64,000 nt of DNA from Streptomyces sp. 378 (lineage in GTDB: Bacteria; Actinomycetota; Actinomycetes; Streptomycetales; Streptomycetaceae): contig NZ_JASKMS010000001.1 in assembly GCF_030124145.1 (NCBI RefSeq), forward strand, positions 1 through 64,000, in the 5' to 3' direction. Position 1 is the stretch's first letter. Each line of letters starts with the position of its first letter. A program made the position numbers and the translations under genes. The notes below the pieces were generated by a model. That model did not search any database. It was given only the letters and a program-made list of their open reading frames with translations, and was not told where the DNA came from. Shown piece after piece: positions 45,562 through 55,622 of this stretch.

Positions 45562-46752
45562 TCAGTGCGCGGGTTTGAGCGGCAGCAGGGCACTGATGCG
45601 GAATCCTCCGCCCGGGCGCGGGCCCGCGTCCAGGGTGCCGCCGACCATACCGACCCGCTCGCGCATGCCGATCAGGCCGTGGCCCTGGCCGTCGAACCCG
45701 CCCTCCTCGTACAGCTCGTGCGGGGCGCCCTTGCCGTCGTCCTCGACGAGCAGGCCGAGGCCGTCGTCGAAGTACACCAGGCGCACGCTCGCGCCCGCGT
45801 TGGCGCCACCGTGCTTGCGGGTGTTGGTGAGCGCCTCCTGCACGATGCGGTAGGCGGTGAGCTCGACGCCGCTGGGCAGCGGGCGGGGCGTGCCCTCGAC
45901 CTTGAAGTCGACGGGCAGTCCGGAACCGCGGCACTGCTCGACGAGGTCCTCGATCTGCCGCACATCGGGCTGCGGCACGTACTCTCCGGCCTCCTGGTGC
46001 TCACCGGTGCGCAGTACCCCCAGCAGGCGGCGCATCTCGGCGAGGGCCTGGCGGCCGGTGGAGGAGATCGTCTCCAGGGCCTTCTTGGCCTGGTCGGGCG
46101 CGGCGTCGAGGACGTAGGCGGCACCGTCGGCCTGGACCACCATCACCGAGACGTTGTGCGCCACGACGTCGTGCAACTCGCGGGCGATGCGGGCGCGTTC
46201 GGCGGCGACGGCGACCTTGGACTGCGCCTCGCGCTCCTTCTCCAACCGGGCGGCCCGCTCCTCGAGCTGCGCGAAGTAGGCGCGGCGGGTACGGATGGAG
46301 TCGCCCAGCACCCAGGCGAGGGCGAAGGGCACGGTCATGAAGACGGTCAGGACGATGTTGCCGAAGACGGAGGTCTCGTCGCTCGGCCAGCGCGCCTGGG
46401 CCAGGGGGGCCGCGCACAGGCCGGCGCCCAGCGCGAAGCGGGAGGCCCAGCGCGCGCCCTCCGCGGCGACCGTGTAGACGATCACGAGCATGGCGAAGTC
46501 GGCGGGGCTGATCTCCACGTCGGTGATCAGCTGGGCCACCCCGGCCGCGGCCGCGAGCAGCAGCATCTTCTCCGGCATCCGCCGGCGCAGCGCGATCACC
46601 AGGCACAGCAGCAGGGCGAGCGGAATGGCGGCGGCCGTGGGTCCGTAACCGCCCCCCACACCGCCCACCAGCGACATCCCGAGGAGGACGACGGCCCAGG
46701 TGCCGTCGACCCACGTCGGGTGCCTGCGGAGGAAGTCATAGAGGCGCTGCAC
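45562..46752 (-). CDS. Membrane histidine kinase (HisKA_3 family)
   Basis: A 396-residue sensor kinase. Four to five membrane spans lie in residues 15-150. A short coiled coil (155-185) precedes the dimerisation/phosphorylation motif ERARIARELHDVVAHN with H194. The HATPase domain has the N-box near EALTNTRKHG and a G-box GHGLIGMRERV. No large extracellular sensor, so it probably senses membrane state. The GTG start lies 7 nt after TACGCT (leaderless). Operon with the NarL regulator; divergent from the MidA-like gene. Confidence 0.94.
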   Translation of the reverse strand: MQRLYDFLRRHPTWVDGTWAVVLLGMSLVGGVGGGYGPTAAAIPLALLLCLVIALRRRMPEKMLLLAAAAGVAQLITDVEISPADFAMLVIVYTVAAEGARWASRFALGAGLCAAPLAQARWPSDETSVFGNIVLTVFMTVPFALAWVLGDSIRTRRAYFAQLEERAARLEKEREAQSKVAVAAERARIARELHDVVAHNVSVMVVQADGAAYVLDAAPDQAKKALETISSTGRQALAEMRRLLGVLRTGEHQEAGEYVPQPDVRQIEDLVEQCRGSGLPVDFKVEGTPRPLPSGVELTAYRIVQEALTNTRKHGGANAGASVRLVYFDDGLGLLVEDDGKGAPHELYEEGGFDGQGHGLIGMRERVGMVGGTLDAGPRPGGGFRISALLPLKPAH

Positions 46753-46870
46753 GTAACCCAGCGTAGGGAAGCGGGATAGGTGCAGGGGTCAACCGGAGGG
46801 CCGATCCGTACCCGTCGCGCATACTCCGCAAGGTGGAGTTGCGTACGTTGCGTGCGCTTAGCCTGGGCCG

Positions 46871-47863
46871 GTGACAGCGGGAACCGGAGACCAGTGGCGC
46901 GGGTGGCGTGCGGCGGCGCGGGACGCCCTGTACGCGCCGGGGGGCTTCTACCGGCGCGCGGAGGGGCCGGCCGGACATTTCCGGACGTCCGTGCACGCCT
47001 CGCCACTGTTCGCCGGGGCCGTGGCCCGGCTGCTGTGCCGGGTCGACGAGGCCCTGGGGCGGCCCGCGGTGCTGGATTTCGTCGACATGGCGGCCGGGCG
47101 GGGCGAGCTGGCCGGCGGGGTGCTCACCGCGCTCCCCGCCGATGTGGCGGCCCGCACGCGCGCGTACGCCGTCGAGATCGCCGAGCGGCCCGCGGGGCTC
47201 GATCACCGGATCGAGTGGCTGGCCGAGCCCCCGCGGGGGACGACCGGGCTGCTGTTCGCCAACGAGTGGCTGGACAACGTCCCCGTGGAGGTCGCCGAGG
47301 TGGACGCCGCGGGCGTCGCACGGCGGGTGCTGGTCCGGGAGGACGGCACCGAGCGGCTCGGCGAGCCGGTGGACGGGGCGGCGGCGCGGTGGCTGGAGCG
47401 GTGGTGGCCACTGCCCGGCGAGGAGGGGCTGCGGGCCGAGATCGGCCTGCCCCGCGACGAGGCCTGGGCCGCGACGGTCGCGACGGTCGGCCGGGGGCTC
47501 GCCGTCACCGTGGACTACGCGCACACGGCGGCCACCCGGCCGCCGTTCGGGACGCTCACCGGCTTCCGCGGGGGCCGCGAGACCACACCGGTGCCGGACG
47601 GCTCGTGCGACCTCACCGCCCATGTCGCCCTGGACGCGTGCGCGCTGCCCGGCGGGCGGGTGCTTCCGCAGCACGAGGCGCTGCGCGCCCTGGGCGTGAC
47701 CGGCGCACGCCCCCCGCTCACGCTGGCCTCCACCGACCCCGCCGGGTACGTGCGCGCCCTCGCGCGTGCCGGAGAGGCCGCCGAGCTCACCGCCGTGGGC
47801 GGGCTGGGCGACTTCGGCTGGCTGGTACAGCCGGTGGCGATCCCGGACCCGTTCCGGGAATGA
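46871..47863 (+). CDS. SAM-dependent methyltransferase, MidA/NDUFAF7-like
   Basis: A 330-residue DUF185-type methyltransferase. The SAM loop is [17 protein letters not shown] (residues 69-85) and the conserved [14 protein letters not shown] lies at about 127-140, matching the NDUFAF7/MidA signature of an asparagine-glutamate-aspartate region. In mitochondria NDUFAF7 dimethylates an arginine of NDUFS2, the NuoD homologue. Here the next gene is a NuoD homologue, facing it with 3 bp between stops, so the same enzyme-substrate relation is likely. The GTG start lies 6 nt after TAGCCT (leaderless). Confidence 0.85.
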   Translation: MTAGTGDQWRGWRAAARDALYAPGGFYRRAEGPAGHFRTSVHASPLFAGAVARLLCRVDEALGRPAVLDFVDMAAGRGELAGGVLTALPADVAARTRAYAVEIAERPAGLDHRIEWLAEPPRGTTGLLFANEWLDNVPVEVAEVDAAGVARRVLVREDGTERLGEPVDGAAARWLERWWPLPGEEGLRAEIGLPRDEAWAATVATVGRGLAVTVDYAHTAATRPPFGTLTGFRGGRETTPVPDGSCDLTAHVALDACALPGGRVLPQHEALRALGVTGARPPLTLASTDPAGYVRALARAGEAAELTAVGGLGDFGWLVQPVAIPDPFRE

Positions 47864-47866
47864 GCC

Positions 47867-49018
47867 CTACTTGTCGATGTCCCCGACCACGAAGAACATC
47901 GACCCCAGAATCGCCACCATGTCCGCCACCAGCGTCCCCGGCAGCAGCTCCGTCAGCGCCTGGATGTTGTTGTACGACGCCGAGCGCAGCTTCAGCCGGT
48001 ACGGGGTCTTCTCGCCCTTGCTGACGAGGTAGTAGCCGTTGATGCCGAGGGGGTTCTCGGTCCAGGCGTACGTGTGGCCCTCGGGCGCCTTCAGGACCTT
48101 CGGCAGGCGCTGGTTGACCGGCCCGGGCGGCAGCTCGGCGAGCCGGTCCAGACAGGCGTCGGCCAGGTCCAGCGCGTTGTGCGTCTGCTCCAGGAGGCAC
48201 TCGAAGCGGGCCAGGCAGTCGCCCTCCTGCCGGGTGACCACCTTCAGGGTGTCCTGGAGCTCGCCGTAGGCGAGGTACGGCTCGTCCCGGCGCAGGTCGA
48301 AGTCGACGCCCGAGGCGCGCCCGATCGGCCCGCTCACCCCGTAGGCGTGCACGGCCTCCGGCGTGAGCCCGCCCACGCCCCGGGTGCGGCCCCGGAAGAT
48401 CTCGTTGCCGAGCACCAGGTCGTCGAAGCGGTCCATCCGGGAGCGCACATCGGCGACGGAGGCACGCGCGCGCGTGGTCCACCCGGCCGGCAGGTCCTCC
48501 TTGAGGCCGCCGACCCGGTTGAACATGTAGTGCATCCGCCCGCCGGAGACCTCCTCCATGACGTGCTGGAGCTCCTCGCGCTCCCGGAAGGCGTAGAAGA
48601 TCGGGGTGATGCCGCCGAGCTCCAGCGGGTACGAGCCGAGGAACATCAGGTGGTTGAGCACCCGGTTCAGCTCGGCCAGCAGGGTGCGCAGCCACACCGC
48701 GCGCTCGGGCACCTCCATGCCGAGCATCCGCTCCACGGCGAGGACCACGCCCAGCTCGTTGGAGAACGCCGACAGCCAGTCGTGGCGGTTGGCGAGCATG
48801 ATGATCTGGCGGTAGTCGCGCGCCTCGAACAGCTTCTCCGCGCCGCGGTGCATATAGCCGATCACCGGCTCCGCGTGCCTGATGCGTTCGCCGTCCAGGA
48901 CGAGCTTCAGCCGCAGCACGCCATGGGTGGACGGGTGCTGCGGCCCGATGTTGAGCACCATGTCGGTGCTCTCCGCGGCGCCGCCGATTCCGACCATGGT
49001 CTCCGTCGTAGGAGTCAT
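47867..49018 (-). CDS. nuoD2: Orphan NADH-quinone oxidoreductase subunit D (NuoD2)
   Basis: A 383-residue homologue of the complex I 49-kDa/NuoD subunit, shorter than the usual ~440-residue Streptomyces NuoD. The quinone-pocket segment [14 protein letters not shown] is intact (about 23-36), as are [15 protein letters not shown], the [14 protein letters not shown] region and the C-terminal FVVGDIDK. The main nuo operon is not here, so this is the second, isolated copy known in Streptomyces. GGAGAG lies before ATG 49018. Divergent from a PH-domain gene only 31 bp away, so promoters must overlap coding regions. Confidence 0.94.
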   Translation of the reverse strand: MTPTTETMVGIGGAAESTDMVLNIGPQHPSTHGVLRLKLVLDGERIRHAEPVIGYMHRGAEKLFEARDYRQIIMLANRHDWLSAFSNELGVVLAVERMLGMEVPERAVWLRTLLAELNRVLNHLMFLGSYPLELGGITPIFYAFREREELQHVMEEVSGGRMHYMFNRVGGLKEDLPAGWTTRARASVADVRSRMDRFDDLVLGNEIFRGRTRGVGGLTPEAVHAYGVSGPIGRASGVDFDLRRDEPYLAYGELQDTLKVVTRQEGDCLARFECLLEQTHNALDLADACLDRLAELPPGPVNQRLPKVLKAPEGHTYAWTENPLGINGYYLVSKGEKTPYRLKLRSASYNNIQALTELLPGTLVADMVAILGSMFFVVGDIDK

Positions 49019-49049
49019 GGACACAGTCTCTCCTACGTACGCTGGCCCT

Positions 49050-49580
49050 ATGGATACGGGGAGTGCGCAGGAGGCGGGACCGGACGGGCCGCGGGGCACG
49101 ATCGGGGCGGCCGGGGCCGAGCCGGTGTGGATCGCGCTGCCGCCCGGCCTGCTGAGGATGCGCCGGCTGCTGCTGGTGGTGTGGCTCGGGCTGATCGCCC
49201 TGGCCGCCGGGTTGCTGCCGGGGCTGCTGGCCGGGCCCGCCTGGGCCGCCTTCGCGCTGCCGCCGCTGGCGCTGCTGGCCTGGGGCTGGGTGATGATCGA
49301 GCGCAACTGGCGTTCCTGGCGGTACGCCGAGCGTGCCGACGACCTGCTGATCAGCCGTGGCGTGCTGTGGCGCGAGGAGACGGTCGTGCCCTACGGCCGG
49401 ATGCAGCTGGTCGAGGTCACCTCCGGGCCCGTCGAGCGGCACTTCGGGCTGGCCAGCGTGCAACTGCACACGGCCGCCGCGGCCACCGACGCGACCATCC
49501 CCGGCCTGGACCCGGCCGAGGCGGAACGGCTGCGCGACCGGCTCACCGAGCTGGGCGAAGCCCGGTCGGCGGGGCTGTGA
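49050..49580 (+). CDS. PH (bPH2) domain membrane protein
   Basis: A 176-residue YdbS-like protein. Two membrane spans (about residues 38-57 and 61-80) are followed by a bacterial PH-like domain (about 90-160, [40 protein letters not shown], in parts). The next gene overlaps it by 4 bp (GTGA) and encodes a larger protein of the same type; in Bacillus ydbS/ydbT form a pair. Function at the membrane is unknown. ATG lies 6 nt after TACGCT (leaderless). Confidence 0.9.
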   Translation: MDTGSAQEAGPDGPRGTIGAAGAEPVWIALPPGLLRMRRLLLVVWLGLIALAAGLLPGLLAGPAWAAFALPPLALLAWGWVMIERNWRSWRYAERADDLLISRGVLWREETVVPYGRMQLVEVTSGPVERHFGLASVQLHTAAAATDATIPGLDPAEAERLRDRLTELGEARSAGL

Positions 49581-50911
49581 CGGCGCCCGGGGCCGCCGAG
49601 ACCTCACCGGGGGCCGTCGAGGTCATCGAGCGGCGACTGCACCCCGTCACACCGCTGCGCCGCGCCTGGGCACCGGTCGCCGTGCTCATCGGCTGGGCCG
49701 TGCACGACCCCGACGGGGCGCAGCGCCAGCTGACCCGGCTGACGACGACCACCCTGCTGATCGGCCTCGCCGTGCTCGTCCCGGCCGCCGCCCTCTACGG
49801 CTTCTGCTCCTGGTGGTTCACGCACTTCGCGGTGACCGAGACCGAACTGCGCATCCGTACCGGACTCGTCTTCCGGCGCACCGCGCACATCCGGCTGGAG
49901 CGGATCCAGGCCATCGACGTCACCCAGCCGCTGCTGGCCCGGGTCGTGGGCGTGTCCAAGCTCAAACTCGACGTCATAGGCACCGACAAGAAGGACGAAC
50001 TGGCCTTCCTCGGCGCCGATGAGGCCCGGTCGCTGCGGGCCGAACTGCTCGCCCGGGCGGCCGGTTTCGCCCCCGAGACCGCGCACGAGGTGGGCGAGGC
50101 CCCGTCCCGGCGGCTGCTGCGGGTGCCGCCCGGCGTGCTCGCCCTGTCGCTGGTGCTGACGGGCGCCACCTGGGTGTCGCTGGCCGCGGCGCTCGTCGTC
50201 CCGCCGGTGCTGTGGCTGCTCACCCACAGCCTGTGGACGGTCCTCGCGGTCGCCCTGCCGCTGCTGGGCGCGGCGGGCGCGAGCAGCGTGGGGCGGTTCG
50301 TCGCCGAGTACGACTGGACGGTGGGCGAGTCGCCCGACGGGCTGCGCATCGACCACGGGCTGCTGGACCGGGCCCACGAGACGGTCCCGCCGGGGCGCGT
50401 GCAGACCGTGCGGATCGTGGAACCGCTGCTGTGGCGGCGGCGCGGCTGGGTGCGCGTGGAACTGGACGTGGCGGGCTCGTCCAACTCCGTGCTGGTGCCG
50501 GTGGCTCCGCGCGAGATCGCCGAGGACGTGATCGGGCGCGTGCTGCCCGGGGTGAGCGTGCCGGAGGCCGCGGCCCTGTCGCCCGCGCCGCGCAGCGCCC
50601 GCTGGTGCGTGCCCCTGTGGTGGCGCGGCTACGGACTCGCCGTCACGGACGCGGTGTTCGCGGCCCGGTCCGGGCTGCTGCGGCGGAGCCTGGCGCTGGT
50701 GCCGCACGCCAAGGTGCAGAGCGTGCGGATGACGCAGGGGCCGTGGGAGCGGGCCCGGGGCGTCGCCGACGTGTGTGTGGACACGGGCGCGAACAAGACG
50801 GTGCGGGCCCGGCTGCGGGAGGCCGGTGAGGCACGCGCGTTGCTGGCGGCGCAGGCGGAGCGGTCCCGGACGGGGCGCGCGGACGCGCGGCCGGATCGCT
50901 GGATGGCCTGA
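49577..50911 (+). CDS. PH (bPH2) domain membrane protein, YdbT-like
   Basis: A 444-residue protein with tandem bPH2 domains (about residues 70-140, 235-310 and 345-420), each with the conserved pattern ...RTGLVFRRTAHIRLERIQAIDV..., separated by pairs of membrane spans (about 55-75, 175-225). Together with the upstream small PH protein it likely forms a membrane complex; YdbST-type proteins are linked to resistance to membrane-active bacteriocins. GTG start overlaps the previous stop. Confidence 0.88.
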   Translation: MTAPGAAETSPGAVEVIERRLHPVTPLRRAWAPVAVLIGWAVHDPDGAQRQLTRLTTTTLLIGLAVLVPAAALYGFCSWWFTHFAVTETELRIRTGLVFRRTAHIRLERIQAIDVTQPLLARVVGVSKLKLDVIGTDKKDELAFLGADEARSLRAELLARAAGFAPETAHEVGEAPSRRLLRVPPGVLALSLVLTGATWVSLAAALVVPPVLWLLTHSLWTVLAVALPLLGAAGASSVGRFVAEYDWTVGESPDGLRIDHGLLDRAHETVPPGRVQTVRIVEPLLWRRRGWVRVELDVAGSSNSVLVPVAPREIAEDVIGRVLPGVSVPEAAALSPAPRSARWCVPLWWRGYGLAVTDAVFAARSGLLRRSLALVPHAKVQSVRMTQGPWERARGVADVCVDTGANKTVRARLREAGEARALLAAQAERSRTGRADARPDRWMA

Positions 50912-50926
50912 CCGTCCGCACGCAGT

Positions 50927-50954
50927 GGGCCCCCCGGCCGCAGCCGAGGGGCCC
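50927..50954. terminator. Hairpin after PH-domain operon
   Basis: GGGCCCC (50927-50933) pairs with GGGGCCC (50948-50954) around a 14-nt loop, between convergent genes. Confidence 0.6.
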
Positions 50955-50970
50955 TGCGTCGCGGCGAGCG

Positions 50971-52227
50971 TCAGGACACCGCGCTGCGCAGTCCCTGCAG
51001 GTCGATCTGCTCCGTCTCGTCGTGCGCCGTCAGGTCGATGACCTGGCCGATGCCGCGCGACTCCTCGTCGGCCGGCTTGTACCGGGCCTCGGTCTCGGCC
51101 TTGTGCAGGGCGAGCGCCTCCTGGCCGACGACATCGGCGAGGTCCTCGTTCTGCACGGCCTCCAGGGCCGCGCGCGAGGTGCCCGCCTTGGTGCCGAAGA
51201 AGTCGAATCCGCCCTCCGTCAGCGGACGCCGGACCGGCGGCTGCGGCGGGACGGCCACCGCGGTCGGCACGGTGTAGTGCCCGGCGAGCCGGCCACCGGA
51301 CCGCTCGGCCCGGGCGGGCTCCGGCAGCTGACCGGCCTCGCCGACCGGGACGGAGGTCTTTCCGGCCGGTCCGGAGGTCTCGCCGCGGGGCGCGGAGGCT
51401 TCGTCGCCGGGCGCGGACGTGTCGGCGGTCGCGCGCTCGTGGCCGTCGGCGGCCGCCTCGGACCGCCCCTGCTTCTCGTCCTCCCGCGCCTGCTTCCCCC
51501 GCTCCGCCTGCTCCTGCTTCGGCGGCTGCGCGGACTCCGCGTCCTCGCCCCGCGGCACGCCGTCGCCGTCACCGCCGCCGTCCGGGTCCGGGGCCGTCTC
51601 ACCGTCGAACCGGGCCAGTGCGGCAGCGGCCCGCAGGAACAGCCGGGAACCCTCGGGCGAGAACACGGCGGGAACCGCGGGCTCCTCCTCGGCGGCGGGA
51701 GCGGCCGGCGCCTCGTCCGGCCCCGGCGCCGTGTCCGCCGTCCCCGCCGGCAGCGCGGCCCGTGCCGGAACCGTCGCCTCTATCTCGAGCACCCGGCGTT
51801 CCTCCAGGACGCTCGCGCGCTCGGTCTCCGCCGTGGCGTACCGGCGCAGCAGCGCGGCGTGCTCGTTGCGCAGCCCGGCCAGTTCCGTGCGCTTGGCGCG
51901 CAGCCGCTGCTCCAGCTTGCCGCGCAGTTCGCGCGACTCCTCCAGGTCGGCCTCCAGTTCGGCGACCCGCTCCTCGAAGCGCCACTCGTCGCTCGCACGC
52001 GCGCGCGTGAGGTCGGCGACGCGCTTGCCCGCCTGGGTGTCCCAACGGCGCAGCACGACCGCGCCGATGATCGCCGTCGCCGCGGCGGCGGCGGCCAGAC
52101 CGCGGAGCACCATCGGCTCCGTGAACACCCAGGGCCCCAGGGCGCAGACGAGGGAGACGCCTGCGATCGCCGACGGGGGCAGCAGCCTGTGCAGGGGCGG
52201 GGAATGGCGGTGACGTCCACGTGGCAT
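50971..52227 (-). CDS. Membrane protein with coiled coil and disordered region
   Basis: A 418-residue protein. One or two hydrophobic segments lie at residues 18-37 and 43-60. A long coiled coil follows (about residues 78-150, WRFEERVAELEADLEESREL and on), then about 170 residues of charged low-complexity sequence and a compact C-terminal part (about 345-418) with IGQVIDLTAHDETEQIDLQ. It could be a scaffold of the cell envelope, but I recognise no family. The ATG lies 7 nt after TAAGTT (leaderless). Confidence 0.75.
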   Translation of the reverse strand: MPRGRHRHSPPLHRLLPPSAIAGVSLVCALGPWVFTEPMVLRGLAAAAAATAIIGAVVLRRWDTQAGKRVADLTRARASDEWRFEERVAELEADLEESRELRGKLEQRLRAKRTELAGLRNEHAALLRRYATAETERASVLEERRVLEIEATVPARAALPAGTADTAPGPDEAPAAPAAEEEPAVPAVFSPEGSRLFLRAAAALARFDGETAPDPDGGGDGDGVPRGEDAESAQPPKQEQAERGKQAREDEKQGRSEAAADGHERATADTSAPGDEASAPRGETSGPAGKTSVPVGEAGQLPEPARAERSGGRLAGHYTVPTAVAVPPQPPVRRPLTEGGFDFFGTKAGTSRAALEAVQNEDLADVVGQEALALHKAETEARYKPADEESRGIGQVIDLTAHDETEQIDLQGLRSAVS

Positions 52228-52361
52228 GGCCAGAAACTTACCGCGCGTAGGCGAATCATGGTGACCCACCCCGCAAAAACAAAGCCACACCGAAACGTTC
52301 ACACGGCATCAGAACGCGCGAAGAAGTGGAATCGGCCGCTCAAGCAATTCCCAAGATCATT

Positions 52362-53480
52362 TCAACGCCCGCCCAGCCGCCCGCTCATCCACTCCAGGGC
52401 CGCCGGAATCTCGCGCCGCCAGGTGTTGAAGTTGTGCCCACCGCTTTCCAGGATGATCGACGAGATCCGCGTCCGCCCGTTGCCCTTCACCCGCTCTATG
52501 AACCGCAGTGTGTCCCGGTAGTTGGCCTCTCCCCGCTTACTGCTGCTGACCAGCAGGGACGTATCGGGAGCGGGCATGTGCGCCAGGTACCACCACAGAT
52601 CGGCGCGATTGCGCAGCCCCTTGTCACCCTGGAAGAGATCGCCTGTCGTGGCGTCGATCGGCGCCTTGTAGTACGCGGACAAGCCCGCCCCGGCGCCGTA
52701 CACATCGGGATGGTGCAGGGCGATCTTCAACGCGCAGTAGCCGCCCGTGGAGTTGCCGATGATGCCCAGACCACCCGGCTTATCGGCCACCCTGTAGTGG
52801 GTGCGCAACGCGTCGGGGAGATCCTTCGCGAAGAACGACTCCGTCCGCGGTCCACCCGGGACATCGACGCACTCCGTGTCGCGGGGCGGCGCCACCGTGG
52901 GACGCAGCATCACGAGGATCATCGGCTTCGCCCGTCCCGCGCGGGCCAGTTCCAGAGCCGTACGCGGATAGTGCAGCTTCTCCACCAGCGCCGACGCCGT
53001 ACCCGGGTAACCCGTCAGCACGACGGCCGTCGGGAACCGGTGGGTGCGGTAGCGCGGCTGGAAGTACTCCGGTGGCAGGTAGACGTACGCGGCCGTGGCG
53101 ATGCGGGTCGTACGGCCCACGATGTCGACCTGCTGGACCCGGCCGCCGGCCCGGGGCAGCGCCCCGCCCGCCCCGGGCACCCGGCGCGAACCCACCACCT
53201 CCAGCGGGCCGCCACCGGCTGTGTGGTCGACGACCACACCCTGCTCCTTCTCCTGGCCGAACAGGTCCGCCCAGCTCGCGTAGAACCCGAACGCCTGGTT
53301 GGCGGCGAGGCCCACCGCGGCGAACAGCGCCACCTGGGTGCCCAGCAGCAGCCCGACACGCCCGCCCACCGCACGCCGGCTCCGCCGGGCCAGCCGCGGC
53401 CACAGCCAGACCGTGCCGGTGAACAGCAGCACCGCCGACAGCACCGCCAGCGCCAGCACCTTGTTGCTCGTCAGACCCAT
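52362..53480 (-). CDS. Membrane-anchored alpha/beta-hydrolase esterase
   Basis: A 372-residue protein. N-terminal hydrophobic segments (about residues 8-27 and 42-62) precede an esterase D/mycolyltransferase-like alpha/beta-hydrolase domain facing outward. The nucleophile is S244 in IIGNSTGGYCA and the catalytic His is H349 in ESGGHNF; the acid is likely near residue 318. Such esterases act on lipids or acyl groups of the envelope. It is divergent from the MprF-like gene, and the pair is probably part of the envelope-stress response. ATG 53480 is chosen at the first hydrophobic helix. Confidence 0.9.
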   Translation of the reverse strand: MGLTSNKVLALAVLSAVLLFTGTVWLWPRLARRSRRAVGGRVGLLLGTQVALFAAVGLAANQAFGFYASWADLFGQEKEQGVVVDHTAGGGPLEVVGSRRVPGAGGALPRAGGRVQQVDIVGRTTRIATAAYVYLPPEYFQPRYRTHRFPTAVVLTGYPGTASALVEKLHYPRTALELARAGRAKPMILVMLRPTVAPPRDTECVDVPGGPRTESFFAKDLPDALRTHYRVADKPGGLGIIGNSTGGYCALKIALHHPDVYGAGAGLSAYYKAPIDATTGDLFQGDKGLRNRADLWWYLAHMPAPDTSLLVSSSKRGEANYRDTLRFIERVKGNGRTRISSIILESGGHNFNTWRREIPAALEWMSGRLGGR

Positions 53481-53590
53481 GGGTTGATTACCTGCACGCG
53501 CTCTCCGCCCGGAGTCGGCCCGCGCCGACACCTTCGCACGAGCTTGTCCCGGACTTTCCTTGGCCTTTGAAACGGCTTTGACGTGAGGAG

Positions 53591-53617
53591 TGAACCTCTC
53601 CCCCCGAGACACCGTCC
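53591..53617 (+). promoter_or_regulatory. Sigma-E-like promoter of MprF-like gene
   Basis: TGAACC (53591-53596) is followed by a 16-nt spacer and CGTCC (53613-53617), matching the SigE consensus (AAC at -35, CGTC/TC at -10, 16-17 nt apart). The predicted start near 53624 would leave a 15-nt leader before ATG 53639. This agrees with the reported SigE dependence of the S. coelicolor homologue. Confidence 0.7.
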
Positions 53618-53638
53618 TAGAGGGCGCAATGTCGCCGG

Positions 53639-55549
53639 ATGACCGAAACGGCACCGGATTCAAGGTCTCTCGCAGAACTACGGGATGCGATGTCTGTCAG
53701 GACAGATGAGGAAATGTCGGGCGAGGTTCCGAGTCGCGGCAGCGGCACGGCCCGTCCGGGCCGGGTGCGCCGGATACTGAGCGGACCACGCCCCGAGGCG
53801 GTCCCCGTCCTCGTCGGCAGAGCCTGCGCCCTGGTGGGCGCCCTGGACATCGCCGCGGGCGTCTTCCCCCGCTTCCGGCACAGCCGGATGCACGCCATCG
53901 CCGAGGTCCTGCCCGGCGCGCTCGGCCCGTTCGCGGCCGCCCTCTCCCTCAGCACCGGCGTGCTGTTGCTGCTGCTCGCCCACGGCCTCAAGCGCGGCAA
54001 GCGCCGGGCCTGGCGGGCCGCGGTGGCGCTCCTGCCCGCCGGTGCCGTCGCGCAGTTCGCCTACCGGCACTCCCTGGTGGGCGTGCTGATCTCCCTGGCA
54101 CTGCTGGCACCCCTGCTGCGCCACCGCGACCAGTTCAACGCCCTGCCCGACCCGCGCAGTCGCTGGCGGGCCCTGGCCAACTTCGTCCTCATGGGCGCCG
54201 GTTCACTGCTGCTCGGACTGCTCGTCGTCAGCGTCCACGCCGAGCACATCGTCGGCGACCCGAGCCTCGCCGACCGCATCACCCACGTCATCTACGGCCT
54301 GTTCGGCTTCGAGGGCCCCGTCGAGTACCAGGGCCCCACCTCCTGGACCGTCGCCTTCTCCCTCGGCGCCCTCGGCCTGCTCACCGCCGTCACCACCGTC
54401 TACCTGGCCTTCCGCCCCGAACACCCGGCCGCACAGCTCACCGAGGAGGACGAGGCCCGGCTGCGCGCCCTGCTGGACCAGCACGGGCGCCGCGACTCCC
54501 TCGGCCACTTCGCCCTGCGCCGCGACAAGGCCGTCGTCTTCTCCCCCAGCGGCAAGGCCGCGGTCACCTACCGCGTCGTCTCCGGCGTGATGCTCGCCAG
54601 CGGCGACCCGATCGGCGACGTCGAGGCCTGGCCCGGCGCCATCGAACGCTTCATGGACGAGGCCAAGGCCCACTCCTGGACCCCCGCCGTCATGGGCTGC
54701 TCCGAGACCGGCGGCGAGGTGTGGACCCGCGAGACCGGGCTCGACGCCCTCGAACTGGGCGACGAGGCGGTGGTGGACGTCACGGATTTCTCCCTCGCCG
54801 GCCGCGCGATGCGCAACGTGCGCCAGATGGTCAAGCGCATCGAGCGCGCCGGTTACGAAACCCGGGTACGACGTGTCCGTGACCTCGGCGAGACCGAACT
54901 GGAGCGCATCCGCCGGGCCGCCGACGACTGGCGCGGCACCGACACCGAACGCGGCTTCTCCATGGCACTGGGCCGCGTCGGAGACCCCGCCGACGGCGAC
55001 TGCCTCATCGCCACCGCCCACAAGCAGGACGAGCACCCCGGCCCCTACGGCGACCTGAAGGCGATCCTGCACTTCGTGCCGTGGGGCACCGACGGTGCCT
55101 CCCTGGACCTGATGCGCCGCGACCGCTCCGCCGACCCCGGCATGAACGAACTGCTCATCGTGGCCTCCCTCCAAGCCGCCCCCAAGCTCGGCATCACGCG
55201 CGTCTCCCTCAACTTCGCCATGTTCCGCGCGGCACTGGCCCGCGGCGAGAAGATCGGAGCCGGACCGGTGCTGCGCGCCTGGCGCGGACTGCTGGTCTTC
55301 CTCTCCCGCTGGTTCCAGATCGAGTCCCTGTACAAGTTCAACGCCAAGTTCCAGCCGGGCTGGGAGCCGCGGTTCGTCGTCTACCGCGCCTCCGCCGACC
55401 TGCCCCGCATCGGCTTCGCCGCCATGCAGGCCGAGGGCTTCGTCAACCTCGCCCTGCCGCTGCCGCGCTTCCTGCGCCGTCGGCGCCCCGCCGCCCACCG
55501 CCCGTGCGCCCACGCCGCCAGGGCGGAACGCGACGTCCGGGCGGCCTGA
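53639..55549 (+). CDS. MprF-like membrane phosphatidylglycerol lysyltransferase (DUF2156 domain)
   Basis: A 636-residue protein. After a soluble stretch come about six membrane spans (residues 50-260), then the cytoplasmic DUF2156/GNAT-like transferase domain (about 280-600). That domain has RRDKAVVFSPSGKAAVTYRVV, MLASGDPIGDVEAW, and FNAKFQPGWEPRFVVY. MprF/LysX proteins transfer lysine from Lys-tRNA to phosphatidylglycerol, lowering membrane negative charge and protecting against cationic peptides. The lysyl-tRNA synthetase part fused in mycobacterial LysX is absent. Controlled by a SigE-type promoter. Confidence 0.92.
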   Translation: MTETAPDSRSLAELRDAMSVRTDEEMSGEVPSRGSGTARPGRVRRILSGPRPEAVPVLVGRACALVGALDIAAGVFPRFRHSRMHAIAEVLPGALGPFAAALSLSTGVLLLLLAHGLKRGKRRAWRAAVALLPAGAVAQFAYRHSLVGVLISLALLAPLLRHRDQFNALPDPRSRWRALANFVLMGAGSLLLGLLVVSVHAEHIVGDPSLADRITHVIYGLFGFEGPVEYQGPTSWTVAFSLGALGLLTAVTTVYLAFRPEHPAAQLTEEDEARLRALLDQHGRRDSLGHFALRRDKAVVFSPSGKAAVTYRVVSGVMLASGDPIGDVEAWPGAIERFMDEAKAHSWTPAVMGCSETGGEVWTRETGLDALELGDEAVVDVTDFSLAGRAMRNVRQMVKRIERAGYETRVRRVRDLGETELERIRRAADDWRGTDTERGFSMALGRVGDPADGDCLIATAHKQDEHPGPYGDLKAILHFVPWGTDGASLDLMRRDRSADPGMNELLIVASLQAAPKLGITRVSLNFAMFRAALARGEKIGAGPVLRAWRGLLVFLSRWFQIESLYKFNAKFQPGWEPRFVVYRASADLPRIGFAAMQAEGFVNLALPLPRFLRRRRPAAHRPCAHAARAERDVRAA

Positions 55550-55622
55550 CCCGTCCCACGCCGGAGGCCGTCCGCCCGGGCCGAAGCGCCTGACGGCCCT
55601 CACCGGGGCCTACGCTGAACAT

